This document shows, piece by piece, positions 16,522 to 26,015 of a DNA stretch of 64,000 bases. The notes beneath the pieces are model-generated. The model did not search any database, had not been told where the DNA came from, and worked only from the letters and a program-made list of their open reading frames with translations. This DNA is from Actinomadura pelletieri DSM 43383. GTDB lineage: Bacteria; Actinomycetota; Actinomycetes; Streptosporangiales; Streptosporangiaceae. The stretch spans positions 992,001 through 1,056,000 of the forward strand of contig NZ_RBWU01000001.1 in assembly GCF_003634705.1 (NCBI RefSeq). Direction: 5' to 3'. Within the stretch, counting starts at the first letter, position 1. Every line of letters starts with the position of its first letter. Both the position numbers and the translations under genes were made by a program.

Positions 16522-17448
16522 TTAGGTCATCGTGATGAGCTGGAAGAACTCCTCGGCGTCGATGACCGTGATCTCGTGACCGGATTCGCGGAGCCGCTCC
16601 GCCTTGGCGAGCTTGCCCGTCTTCCGCGCGCCCGGGGCGAGTTGGTGACGCTCGATGCCGCCGACCACCAGCAGGTCGACATATCTGGTGACGTTGAGGA
16701 CGGTCCGGGCTCCGAGGGCCGTGATCCGTGCGGCGGCTGCCGCCCTCGTCATTCCGGGCAGTGAGCCGGTGAAGCAGACGGTCAGTCCAGAGAACGGGTT
16801 GTCCGGGTCGGCGTCGGGGGCGGCGTCCGGAAACGGTTCGCGGCGTGCGGCCCCCCGATACCTGCAGCCCTGCCGGACACCGTTGCGGTAGGAGCCCATC
16901 TGGATCCTGTGGACGGCGAGGAGTTCGTCGAGGGTGCTCGTTCCCTGCCGTTTCAGCGCGGCGAGCATCACCTGGGCGGCTGCCCGGGCGTCGTCACCGG
17001 CGTTGTGGTGGTGTGGCAGGGCGATGCCCAGGGCGTCGGCGAGGACCGGGAGCTTGTAGGCGAGGAGGCCGGTCCAGGTTCGGCGTGCGACCACGAGCGT
17101 GCAGGCGAACCGGAGGTCCGGGACGGGGAGGCCGCTCGCCTCGCACGCGGCGGCGAGGACTCCGATGTCGAAGGCCGCGTTGTGTGCGACTAACGGGGTG
17201 TCGCCGGCGAACTGGACGATGCGCTCCAGCGTCTCCGGCCAGCCGGGGGCGTCCCTGACGTCGTAGGCCGTGATGCCGTGGACGCCGACGTTGAAGGCAT
17301 CGAAGTGATCGTGCCCCTCCGGCGGCCGGATCAGCGATGACCACTCCTCGACGATCTGGCCTTCCTTCACCTTCGCCAGTCCGACCGAGCACGGGCTTCC
17401 CCGCAGGGAGTTCGCCGTCTCGAAGTCGATGGCCGTCCAAGCCGTCAT
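16522..17448 (-). CDS. DEDDh 3'-5' exonuclease with C-terminal BRCT domain
   Basis: A 308-aa protein. Exo I is AIDFETAN (Asp8, Glu10), Exo II the HNAAFDIG segment near 100, and Exo III HNAGDDARAA near 155-165, giving the complete DEDDh set of DNA polymerase III epsilon-like proofreading/RNase T nucleases. Residues about 218-308 form a BRCT domain (FSGLTVCFTGSLPGMTRAAA, then VLNVTRYVDLLVVGG), which binds DNA ends or phosphopeptides. Start ATG 17448 has GGAGGGG upstream. Such exonuclease-BRCT proteins occur alone in many actinobacteria and probably trim DNA in repair. It is divergent from the methylase gene of the large defence-like locus across 131 bp. Confidence 0.85.
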   Translation of the reverse strand: MTAWTAIDFETANSLRGSPCSVGLAKVKEGQIVEEWSSLIRPPEGHDHFDAFNVGVHGITAYDVRDAPGWPETLERIVQFAGDTPLVAHNAAFDIGVLAAACEASGLPVPDLRFACTLVVARRTWTGLLAYKLPVLADALGIALPHHHNAGDDARAAAQVMLAALKRQGTSTLDELLAVHRIQMGSYRNGVRQGCRYRGAARREPFPDAAPDADPDNPFSGLTVCFTGSLPGMTRAAAAARITALGARTVLNVTRYVDLLVVGGIERHQLAPGARKTGKLAKAERLRESGHEITVIDAEEFFQLITMT

Positions 17449-17473
17449 CCGTCGCCCCTCCGCATCGAGCCGC

Positions 17474-17515
17474 TGAAAGCACGACCATGAGAGCATGAAG
17501 TGAAAGCACTGTCAA
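17474..17515. promoter_or_regulatory. Divergent promoter region with repeated TGAAAGCAC
   Basis: TGAAAGCAC occurs twice in direct orientation, 27 bp apart (17474-17482 and 17501-17509), between the divergent exonuclease and methylase genes. The complement of 17510-17515 is a consensus TTGACA that could serve the exonuclease, although the following -10 is poor. The repeats may bind the HTH domain carried by the methylase or another regulator. Confidence 0.35.
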
Positions 17516-17579
17516 ATAGGAAGAGTCGCTTCGGTGGTGTACAGTGGCGATGCTCCCGAAAGCTGATGAGGAAGTGCCG

Positions 17580-19619
17580 ATGGCATCGCAGAGCGAACAG
17601 CTGACCGCCGCCGAGATCTCGCGGCTCGCCGGTGTGACGCGGGCGACCGTGAGCAACTGGCGCCGACGTCACCCCGACTTTCCGCAGCCCAGCGGGGGGA
17701 CGGAGGCCAGCCCCAGCTACGACCGGCGGCAGATCGAGGCCTGGCTCGACGCGCGCGGACGTCTCCCCGCACGCTCCGCCAAAGACGACCTGAGAACTCA
17801 CCTACGCGGACGCACACCACGCGACGTCGAAGCCATCGCCCTGTTCACCGCGCACATGGCCGAACTGGACGACAGCGAACGACACAGAATCGCGACCCTC
17901 GACGACGACGCCCTACTGGACCTGCACGCGAAGCCAAGCCATGGCGACGTGCCCGCCGCGCTCCTCCGGACGGCCGCGAACGTGATGCTGCAAGAAGGGG
18001 CTCTCGCCGTCTTCGACGTCCTCGACGAACACTCCGAAGCACCGGTCGGCATCCGCGGGACGCACTCGACACCCCAAACCATCGCCGACCTGATGGCCGA
18101 ACTGGCCACGGCGGGAAACCGGCCCGTCCACAGCGTCCTCGACCCGGCCTGCGGAGGCGGACGTCTGCTCGCCGCGGTCGCGACCAGGCTCGAACCGGGC
18201 GCACGCGTCTACGGCCAGGAGTACCGCGCCGTCACCGCCGCCCAGGCCAGGACACGCGTCGCCGGTGAGTCACCCAAGGCGTCCGTGGACGTCTGGACCG
18301 GCGACAGCCTCCGCGACGACGCCTTCCCCGACCTCCAAGTGGACGCCGTCGTCTGCAACCCGCCCTACGGCGACCGCGACTGGGGCCACGACGAGTTGGC
18401 GTTCGACACCCGCTGGGCGTACGGCCTGCCACCACGCTCGGAACCGGAACTCGCCTGGATCCAGCACGCCATGGCGCACCTTGCCGAGGGCGGACACGCC
18501 GTGCTGCTGCTCCCACCCGCCACCGCGTCACGCCCGTCCGGCCGCCGAATCCGAGCCGAGATGCTCCGGCAGGGAGCCCTGCACGCGGTCATCGCCCTCC
18601 CACCGGGCCTGGCCGTCCCGCACCACATCGGCCTCCACCTGTGGATACTCCGCCATCCCGCCCCCGACCACCCCGGCCGAGACCTGGTCCTCCTCATGGA
18701 CGCCTCCGACGAAGCCGCCTCCACCGAAGGAAAGCTTCACGAGACGATCGTCCGCACCTGGGAGGCGTTCACCGCCCCTGCCGAGTTCGGCGAGGTCCCA
18801 GGAACCGCACGTGCCGTGCCGGCGATCGACCTCCTCGACGATCTCGTCGATCTCTCACCGGCACGCCATGTCCGCACGGCACCGGTCATCGTCCCGGACG
18901 TCGCCCTGCGCGAGGTCACACAGGGCATCGAGCGCCTCCGCGCCGACGTGGCCGCGCTGGCGGAGGCGAGCGAGATCGGGCCGTTGTCCTCGGCCGGGGA
19001 GGCGAACCGCACCTGGCGTACCGCGACGATCGCCGATCTGGCACGCGGCGGCGCGCTCGCCGTCCACCGAGCCGTCCCGCGGGGATCGCGGGCCGACTCG
19101 ATGGACCCGCTGCCCGCCGACCTTGCGGACCGTCCCGTCCTCCGGGGACGTGACCTGGTCGCCGGGACGCGTGCCGGCGGTGACGTGAACGAGACCCGGC
19201 CGGCGACCGCGATCCCCATCGAGGTGGGGGACGTCCTGCTCGCCCAGGTCGTCGGTCCGCGTGGCGTCGCGACGCGGGTGGCGGGGGAGGACGAGGCCGG
19301 ATGTCTGCTCGGCTCCCACGTGTTCCTGCTCCGACCCGACCCCGCGCGTCTCGATCCGTGGTTCCTCGCCGGGTTCGTCAGCGCGCCCGACAACGTCAGT
19401 CAGGCCACGACCGGCAGTTCCACGCACCAACTCGTCCCGTCACGGCTGCGCGTCCCGCTGCTCCCGCTCGATGAGCAGACCGCCTACGGCCGGGTGTTCC
19501 GCCAGGTATGCGAGCTCCGAGCCTTCGCGCAGGACGTCACAACCCGCGCCTCCGAGACGGCCGACCTCATCGCTGCCACCCTGAGCAGCGGCGCACTCCT
19601 TCCACAGCAGGACAGGTAG
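17580..19619 (+). CDS. HTH-fused N6-adenine DNA methylase with C-terminal specificity region
   Basis: A 679-aa protein from ATG 17580 (GAGGAAG upstream). Residues about 5-60 form a MerR/excisionase-like helix-turn-helix (LTAAEISRLAGVTRATVSNW). The core (about 160-400) is a gamma-type HsdM methylase: motif I DPACGGGRLL from Asp188 and catalytic motif IV NPPY at 260-263. The last ~200 residues (DVLLAQVVGPRGVATRVAGE, STHQLVPSRLRVPLLPLDEQ) resemble a half HsdS target-recognition domain, so the protein may choose its own site. It should methylate adenine using S-adenosylmethionine, marking self DNA. It is first of four co-directional large genes; its stop lies 116 bp before the kinase-helicase start. 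Confidence 0.9.
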   Translation: MASQSEQLTAAEISRLAGVTRATVSNWRRRHPDFPQPSGGTEASPSYDRRQIEAWLDARGRLPARSAKDDLRTHLRGRTPRDVEAIALFTAHMAELDDSERHRIATLDDDALLDLHAKPSHGDVPAALLRTAANVMLQEGALAVFDVLDEHSEAPVGIRGTHSTPQTIADLMAELATAGNRPVHSVLDPACGGGRLLAAVATRLEPGARVYGQEYRAVTAAQARTRVAGESPKASVDVWTGDSLRDDAFPDLQVDAVVCNPPYGDRDWGHDELAFDTRWAYGLPPRSEPELAWIQHAMAHLAEGGHAVLLLPPATASRPSGRRIRAEMLRQGALHAVIALPPGLAVPHHIGLHLWILRHPAPDHPGRDLVLLMDASDEAASTEGKLHETIVRTWEAFTAPAEFGEVPGTARAVPAIDLLDDLVDLSPARHVRTAPVIVPDVALREVTQGIERLRADVAALAEASEIGPLSSAGEANRTWRTATIADLARGGALAVHRAVPRGSRADSMDPLPADLADRPVLRGRDLVAGTRAGGDVNETRPATAIPIEVGDVLLAQVVGPRGVATRVAGEDEAGCLLGSHVFLLRPDPARLDPWFLAGFVSAPDNVSQATTGSSTHQLVPSRLRVPLLPLDEQTAYGRVFRQVCELRAFAQDVTTRASETADLIAATLSSGALLPQQDR

Positions 19620-19735
19620 AACGTCATGAACGTCAAGAGCTCATCGGCACGCGTATTAACCGGGGCCTTTGGTGGCCAACAGGTATCAACCGCCCCTGTC
19701 CTCGCAGGGACGACCGGGAAGATGAAGGGGTGGCT

Positions 19736-22700
19736 GTGACTGTGGAGCGCATCGCGAACCGGTTCCGCGTGACGGGGCCGCTCGGCAAGGGCAACATGGG
19801 CGAGGTTCACCGCGCCGTCGACCTCCAGGCCGGTGACGGCGACCCGGATCGCGAGGTCGCCGTGAAGAGGATCCTGCGCAGCCGCACCGGTGTGGTCCTC
19901 GACTCGCGGGCCGATATGAAGACCGTCCGGCGGTTCGAGCGCGAGGTCCGCATCATGCGGCGCCTGAACGATCACCCGAACCTTCCCCGCATCATCGCGG
20001 GCGGCGTCGACGAGGGCGACGGCCTGCCGTACATCGCCATGGAGCTTCTCAAAGGGCACACGTTGCTGGTGCTGTCCGGTGAGCGCGCCCAGCTTCCGGT
20101 GTCCTGGGTCGCGGCCCTCGGCGCACAGATCGCGGACGGTCTGTCCGCCGCGCACCGGGCCGATGTCGTGCACCGCGACCTCAAGCCCGCGAACGTGATG
20201 CTGCTCCCCGGCGGAAACGTCAAGGTCCTCGACTTCGGCATGGGCCGGATCATCGACGACCCCGTGGTCGACCGTGTGACGAGCAGTGGCATCACGGTCG
20301 GCACGGCCCGCTACATGGCGCCCGAGCAGTTCCTCGACGCGGCGGTGACGCAGGCTGCCGACCTGTACGCCCTCGGCTGCATGCTGTACGAACTGCTCAC
20401 GGGAGCCCCGCCGTTCGTAAGCGAGAACGGGCTCGAACTGGGGCAGAAGCACCGCGACGAGGAGCCGGCTCCGCTGCGGCTGCTGCGTTCGGACGTCCCC
20501 GAGGACATGGCCCGTCTGGTCGAGCGGCTGCTCGCCAAGCGGCCCGAGGACCGGCCGGCCGACGCCGTCGCGGTCCGTGAGGCGCTGCTTCCCCATGCCG
20601 TGGGCGAGGTGACGGTCGAGGACTGGGAGGCCTACGACCCGGTCCGGTACCTGGCGTCCGGCAAGGAAGCTCCTCCGCCCGCGCCGGATCCGGTGCCTGA
20701 ACGGCCGCGCCCATCGGCGGGTTCGGTGATGGACGTGTTCGGCCTGCACCGGCAGCTCATCAAGGACTACCGGGAGTTCACCGAGGGCGGGACCGTCATC
20801 CGGGACGACCGCATCGCCGCGTTCGTCGAGAGCACCCTGGACGACAAGTCCCAGTGGCCTGACCCGTGGGTGTCGCTGAACCCGTTCTTCGCGGAGGGCG
20901 GCACCGTCTCGGAGCTGAGCGGCGACGGCAGGCTCCTCCACGAGGAATGCGCGCGCATCTTCCAGTCCGGCAAGACTCGGAAGGGCACGGTGTGCGACGG
21001 GCGTCCGCTGACCCTGCACCGTCACCAGCTTGAGGCGGTCGAGGCGGCCAAGCGCGGGCAGTCCTACGTCCTCACGACCGGCACCGGCTCCGGCAAGTCG
21101 CTGTCGTACATCGTGCCCATCGTCGACCGGGTGCTGCGCGAGCGCGAGACGGCGCCGGGCAAGCGCGTCCGGGCGATCATCGTCTATCCGATGAACGCGC
21201 TGGTCAACAGCCAGGTCAACGAGCTGGAGAAGTACCTTCGGGACGGCTACGGCGAGGGTCGCGAGCCGGTCACCTTCGCCCGCTACACCGGGCAGGAGGA
21301 CGACGAGCGCCGCCGGGAGATCCGCGACGATCCGCCGGACATCCTGCTGACCAACTACGTGATGCTGGAACTGATGCTCACCCGCCCGAGGGACCGCGGC
21401 TCGCTGATCCGGATGGCGAAGGGGCTGCAGTTCCTGGTCTTCGACGAGCTGCACACCTATCGGGGCCGCCAGGGCGCCGACGTGGCGCTGCTCATCCGGC
21501 GGGTCCGTGAGGCGTGTCAGGCGGACGACCTCCAGTGCGTCGGCACGTCCGCGACGATGTCGACCGAGGGCACCTTCGAGGACCAGAAGAGGGAGGTGGC
21601 CCGCGTGGCCACGACCCTTTTCGGGACCGAGGTCGATGCGGAGAACATCATCGGCGAGACCCTGGTGCGCGCCACGCTGGAGGCCCCGGACACGGTGCCC
21701 CCGGAGCGGCTGCGCGCCCCCGCGGCACCGCGCGCGTACGACGACCTGGTGCGGGACCCGCTGGCCCGCTGGATCGAGACGCGCTTCGGTCTCGTCGAGG
21801 ATCCGACGGGACGCCTCGTCCGGCAGAAGCCCGCGAAGATCGAGGAGGCGGCCCGAGATCTCGCGGAGCAGTCCGGTGTCCCCGAGGACGACTGCGCCGA
21901 GGCGATCCGCCGCACCCTGGAGGCCGGTTCGGAGGCACGGCACTCGGTGACGGACCGTCCGCTGTTCGCGTTCCGGCTGCACCAGTTCCTGTCCAAGGGC
22001 GACACGGTCTACGTCACCTTGGAAAACCCGTCGTCGCGCCAGCTCACCCGCGACTACCAGCTCGTCCAGCCGGGGACGGACGGCAAGATCCTCCTGCCGT
22101 TGGCGTTCTGCCGCGAGTGCGGCCAGGAGTACCTGACGGTGTGGCGCAAGGACGAGGACGGCACGGTCCGCTACGAACCGCGCCGTGACACCGCGGCATC
22201 GGGCGGTCGTGAGGGCGACGGCTACCTGTACGTCGATCCGGGCCGTCCGTGGCCGCACACCGTCGAGGAGGCGATCGAGAACCGGCGCCTGCCGGAGGCG
22301 TGGCTGGAAGTGGACGACACCGGCCGGGAGGTCGTGCGCACCAACTACCGGGCGGTGGTTCCCGCGCCCGTCCGCGTCGACGCCTACGGTGTCGAAGGCC
22401 AGGGCGAGTTGGACGCCGCGTTCATCCCCGCGCCGTTCCGGTTCTGCCTGCACTGCGGGGTGAGCTACGAGCAGGTCCGTGGCAAGGACTTCGCCAAGCT
22501 GGCGACGCTCGACCAGGAGGGACGCTCGTCGGCGACGTCGCTGGTGTCGGCGTCGATCATCCGTTTCCTGCGGGCGGTGCCGGAGCAGGCACTGGCCGCC
22601 GAGGCCCGCAAGTTGCTGACCTTCGTCGACAACCGGCAGGACGCCTCCCTCCAGGCCGGTCACTTCAATGACTTCGTCCAGATCACCCAGCTTCGCGGCG

Positions 22701-25700
22701 CGCTGTACCGGGCGGCCGTCGACGCGGGGGAAGAGGGGATCAACCACGAGGATCTGGCGTCGAAGGTCGTCGGCGCCCTCGGCCTGGACGTCGTCGACTA
22801 CGCCGGATCGTCCGACCTGCCCCCGTCGATGGCCCGCAACGCGGCGCGGACGCTACGGGACGTGGTCGCGTTCCAGCTCTACCTGGACCTGGAGCGCGGC
22901 TGGCGCGTCACCATGCCCAACCTGGAACAGACCGGCCTGCTGAAGATCGACTACCAGGACCTCGACTGGCTGGCCGCCAGGCAGGACCGCTGGGAGGGCG
23001 CGCACCGGGTGCTGCGCGACGCCGAGCCGGGCCGCCGCGCCGAGATCATGCGGGCCCTGCTGGACGAGATGCGCCGCCACCTCGCCATCGACGTCCAGTA
23101 CTTCCGCGACGACTTCGACAGTCTCCGCCGCGCCAGCGAGGAACGGCTCGTCGACCCGTGGGTTCTGTCGAGGGGCGACGAGCCCAAGGTCGGCACGGCC
23201 TACCCGCAGAAGGCACGCCCCGGTCTGGACCGTTCGGGCCTGTTCCTGTCCGGGCTCAACAAGTTCGGCAAGTACCTGCGGCGTGTGCATTTCAGTGACC
23301 TGTCGGTGGACGACGCGCAGCAGCTCATCGAGGAACTGCTCAAGGTGCTGAGCAGGGCGAAACTGGTCACGGAGGTGTCAGTGACGCCCGGGTGGGCCAG
23401 GCGCGGTCGCCGTCCCAACGGTCCGGCCGTCACCGGCTACCGCGTCTCGGCGGCGTGCCTGGTGTGGCGGGCCGGGACGGGCGAGGTCGGCGCCCACGAT
23501 CCGCTCACCCGCACCTACGCCAGCGGCGACGGCCCCCGCGTCAACGAGTTCTTCCGCGACCTGTACCGCAACACCGCCGCGGAACTCGGCGGCCTCATCG
23601 CCCGCGAGCACACCGCCCAGGTCGACCCGGAGGAGCGGCGCAGGCGCGAGGAGGAGTTCAGCGAGGCGAAGCTGAAGTTGCTGTACTGCTCGCCCACCAT
23701 GGAGCTGGGCGTCGACATCAGCGCACTCAACGCGGTGATGATGCGCAACGTCCCGCCCACACCCGCGAACTACGCACAGCGCAGCGGACGCGCGGGACGG
23801 TCCGGCCAACCCGCACTCGTCACCACCTACTGCGCGACCGGCAACAGCCACGACCAGTACTACTTCCGGCGGTCCGCGCGGATGGTGGCGGGCGCGGTCA
23901 CACCACCGCGCCTCGACCTGGCGAACGAGGATCTCGTCCGGTCGCACGTTCATGCGATCTGGCTGGCCGAGACGGGCCTGGAGCTGTACAACAACATTCC
24001 GGCGATCATCGACATCGGCTATGACGAGGACGCCCGCCGCCCCGACCCGCCGCTGCCGCTGCTGGACTCGGTCGTCGAGGCGATCGGCGGCGAGTCCGCG
24101 CAGCGACGTGCCGTGCGGGCCGCGAAACAGGTGCTCGGCGGGCTCATGGACCAGTTCGCCGCCACGGTCTGGTGGGACGACGACTGGATCGAGAAGACGG
24201 TCGCCGCCGCCCCCGACCTCTTCAACCGGGCCTTCGACCGCTGGCGGGACCTGTTCAAGGCGGCGCTGGTGGACCAGGCGGAGCAGAACCGCCGCGTCCT
24301 GGACACCACGCTCTCCGACCGCGACAACAAGATCGCCGTCGGTCGGCGCCGGGAGGCGGAGACACAGCTCGACCTGTTGAAGAACCAGTCGGCGGAGAGC
24401 CGCTCCGTCCTCTCGGACTTCGGCCCGCACCGGTATCTGGCCAGCGAGGGTTTCCTGCCGGGCTACTCGTTCCCGCGCCTGCCGCTGGCCGCCTACATCA
24501 ACATGCGGGACCGCCGTTTCCGCGACGGCGACTACTTGCAGCGCCCCCGGTTCCTGGCGATCCGCGAGTTCGGACCGGGCGCGCTGATCTACCACGAGGG
24601 CGCCCGCTACCAGGTGACCCGCATCCAACTCCCGCCCGGCGGGACGGACGACATCGTCACCTCCGCGGCCCGCCGCTGCACGAGCTGCGGCTACCATCAC
24701 GACTCCGCCGACCGCGCGGACCGCTGCGAGATGTGCAAGGAGCGGCTGGCGGAGGCACAGTACGGGCTGCTGCACATGCACACCGTCTACACGAAGGCCC
24801 GCGCGCGGATCTCCTCCGACGAGGAGGAGCGCCGCAGGGCGGGTTTCCGGCTCGTCACGTCGTACCGGTTCACCGACCACGGCTCCCGTCCGGGCCGCCA
24901 GGACGCCCTGGTCGGTGACGCCGAGGGCGGCATCGCCACCCTGTCGTTCGGTGACTCGGCGACGGTCCGGATCACCAACCTGGGACGGTTGCGCGCCAAG
25001 CCCGGCGAGCCGGACGGTTTCTGGCTCGACCCCGCGACGGGCGAGTGGATGACCGAGAAGGCCGCGTCGGAGGCGTCCGGCGACTCCAGCGAAATGCCCG
25101 TCGTGGACGCCGACGGCAATGAGAAGAAGCGGAAGAAGCGCGTCATCCCGTACGTGCAGGACCGCCGCAACATCCTCGTCGTCCAACTCGACGCGCCGCT
25201 GGACGAACCGGTCGCGCTGTCGCTGATGTACGCCCTCGAACGCGGCATTGAGGCGGCTTTCGAGCTGGAGGACTCGGAACTGTCGAGCGAACTGCTGCCC
25301 CCCGACGAGGGTCCCCGCGACCGGATGCTGTTCACCGAGGCGGCCGAGGGCGGCGCCGGGGTGCTGCGGTTGATGCAGTCGACGCCGAACGCGCTCGCGA
25401 CGGCGGCGAAGACGGCTCTCGACATCTGCCACTTCGACGAGGACGGCAACGACCTCGGCGGCCCGCACCCCGATCGCCCGTGCGCCCGCGGCTGCTACGA
25501 CTGCCTGCTCACCTACGGCAACCAGCTCGACCACGCGGCGATCGACCGGCACACCATCAGGGACGTCCTGGTGCGCCTGGCCCGTGCGAAGACCACCGCG
25601 ACCGGACGCGGCGAGTCCCGCACCGAGCAGCAGCAACGTCTCTCCGACCAGTCCGACACCGCGCTCGAGAAGCGGTTCGTCGCCTGGCTGAAGGAACGCG

Positions 25701-25966
25701 GCCTGCGGATGCCCGACGAGGCCCAGACCTACATCCCGGACGCGCAGGCCCGCCCCGACTTCGTGTACCGGCTGCCGGGCGTGCAGCTCGCGGTGTTCGT
25801 GGACGGGCCCGTCCACGGACACACCGACGTCAAGGAGCGCGACCGCCAGGCGGAACAGCGCCTCGACAACCAGGGCTGGGAAGTGATCCGTTTCCCCCAC
25901 GACGCCGACTGGGACGCGATCGTCGCCCAGACCCCGAGCTACTTCGGCGCCTCACCCACCTCCTGA
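19736..25966 (+). CDS. Ser/Thr kinase - SF2 helicase - DUF1998-like - Vsr/DUF559-like nuclease fusion
   Basis: A 2076-aa protein; GTG 19736 is preferred (GAAGGGG 5 bases upstream), GTG 19730 is an alternative. A complete Hanks kinase covers about 10-290: GKGNMGEV (17-24), AVKR lysine near 46, HRDLKPAN (~146), DFG (~166), TARYMAPEQ (~193). An SF2 helicase follows: Walker A TGTGSGKS (~448), DELH (~569), GTSATMS (~602), SGRAGRSGQ (~1348). Cys pairs lie near 780-790 and 905, and an MZB/DUF1998-type cluster CARGCYDCLLTYGNQ is at ~1917. The C-terminus (~1985-2070) resembles Vsr/DUF559 nucleases (RPDFVYRLPG, FVDGPVHGH). The helicase-DUF1998 part recalls DISARM DrmA plus DrmB. The intact kinase suggests phosphorylation-controlled activation. 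All domains look catalytically competent. Confidence 0.9.
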   Translation: MTVERIANRFRVTGPLGKGNMGEVHRAVDLQAGDGDPDREVAVKRILRSRTGVVLDSRADMKTVRRFEREVRIMRRLNDHPNLPRIIAGGVDEGDGLPYIAMELLKGHTLLVLSGERAQLPVSWVAALGAQIADGLSAAHRADVVHRDLKPANVMLLPGGNVKVLDFGMGRIIDDPVVDRVTSSGITVGTARYMAPEQFLDAAVTQAADLYALGCMLYELLTGAPPFVSENGLELGQKHRDEEPAPLRLLRSDVPEDMARLVERLLAKRPEDRPADAVAVREALLPHAVGEVTVEDWEAYDPVRYLASGKEAPPPAPDPVPERPRPSAGSVMDVFGLHRQLIKDYREFTEGGTVIRDDRIAAFVESTLDDKSQWPDPWVSLNPFFAEGGTVSELSGDGRLLHEECARIFQSGKTRKGTVCDGRPLTLHRHQLEAVEAAKRGQSYVLTTGTGSGKSLSYIVPIVDRVLRERETAPGKRVRAIIVYPMNALVNSQVNELEKYLRDGYGEGREPVTFARYTGQEDDERRREIRDDPPDILLTNYVMLELMLTRPRDRGSLIRMAKGLQFLVFDELHTYRGRQGADVALLIRRVREACQADDLQCVGTSATMSTEGTFEDQKREVARVATTLFGTEVDAENIIGETLVRATLEAPDTVPPERLRAPAAPRAYDDLVRDPLARWIETRFGLVEDPTGRLVRQKPAKIEEAARDLAEQSGVPEDDCAEAIRRTLEAGSEARHSVTDRPLFAFRLHQFLSKGDTVYVTLENPSSRQLTRDYQLVQPGTDGKILLPLAFCRECGQEYLTVWRKDEDGTVRYEPRRDTAASGGREGDGYLYVDPGRPWPHTVEEAIENRRLPEAWLEVDDTGREVVRTNYRAVVPAPVRVDAYGVEGQGELDAAFIPAPFRFCLHCGVSYEQVRGKDFAKLATLDQEGRSSATSLVSASIIRFLRAVPEQALAAEARKLLTFVDNRQDASLQAGHFNDFVQITQLRGALYRAAVDAGEEGINHEDLASKVVGALGLDVVDYAGSSDLPPSMARNAARTLRDVVAFQLYLDLERGWRVTMPNLEQTGLLKIDYQDLDWLAARQDRWEGAHRVLRDAEPGRRAEIMRALLDEMRRHLAIDVQYFRDDFDSLRRASEERLVDPWVLSRGDEPKVGTAYPQKARPGLDRSGLFLSGLNKFGKYLRRVHFSDLSVDDAQQLIEELLKVLSRAKLVTEVSVTPGWARRGRRPNGPAVTGYRVSAACLVWRAGTGEVGAHDPLTRTYASGDGPRVNEFFRDLYRNTAAELGGLIAREHTAQVDPEERRRREEEFSEAKLKLLYCSPTMELGVDISALNAVMMRNVPPTPANYAQRSGRAGRSGQPALVTTYCATGNSHDQYYFRRSARMVAGAVTPPRLDLANEDLVRSHVHAIWLAETGLELYNNIPAIIDIGYDEDARRPDPPLPLLDSVVEAIGGESAQRRAVRAAKQVLGGLMDQFAATVWWDDDWIEKTVAAAPDLFNRAFDRWRDLFKAALVDQAEQNRRVLDTTLSDRDNKIAVGRRREAETQLDLLKNQSAESRSVLSDFGPHRYLASEGFLPGYSFPRLPLAAYINMRDRRFRDGDYLQRPRFLAIREFGPGALIYHEGARYQVTRIQLPPGGTDDIVTSAARRCTSCGYHHDSADRADRCEMCKERLAEAQYGLLHMHTVYTKARARISSDEEERRRAGFRLVTSYRFTDHGSRPGRQDALVGDAEGGIATLSFGDSATVRITNLGRLRAKPGEPDGFWLDPATGEWMTEKAASEASGDSSEMPVVDADGNEKKRKKRVIPYVQDRRNILVVQLDAPLDEPVALSLMYALERGIEAAFELEDSELSSELLPPDEGPRDRMLFTEAAEGGAGVLRLMQSTPNALATAAKTALDICHFDEDGNDLGGPHPDRPCARGCYDCLLTYGNQLDHAAIDRHTIRDVLVRLARAKTTATGRGESRTEQQQRLSDQSDTALEKRFVAWLKERGLRMPDEAQTYIPDAQARPDFVYRLPGVQLAVFVDGPVHGHTDVKERDRQAEQRLDNQGWEVIRFPHDADWDAIVAQTPSYFGASPTS

Positions 25967-26015
25967 CACACCTACGACACCCACCGAGCACGACGACGCG
26001 AGGGCACTGCCGCCA

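Noticed and set aside
16522..17448. Exonuclease-BRCT gene as a component of the defence locus
   Set aside because: It is divergent and of a type that occurs alone in many actinobacteria, so only promoter sharing is supported.
19484..22747. 1087-codon open frame on the minus strand across the kinase-helicase gene
   Set aside because: Its translation is Val/Gly/Arg/Leu-rich with no domain, and it mirrors the G/C third-position bias of the opposite-strand gene, which has complete kinase and helicase motifs.
23378..25900. 840-codon minus-strand open frame
   Set aside because: It is antisense to the helicase C-terminal half. Composition is typical of a shadow frame and no ribosome binding site or family motif is present.
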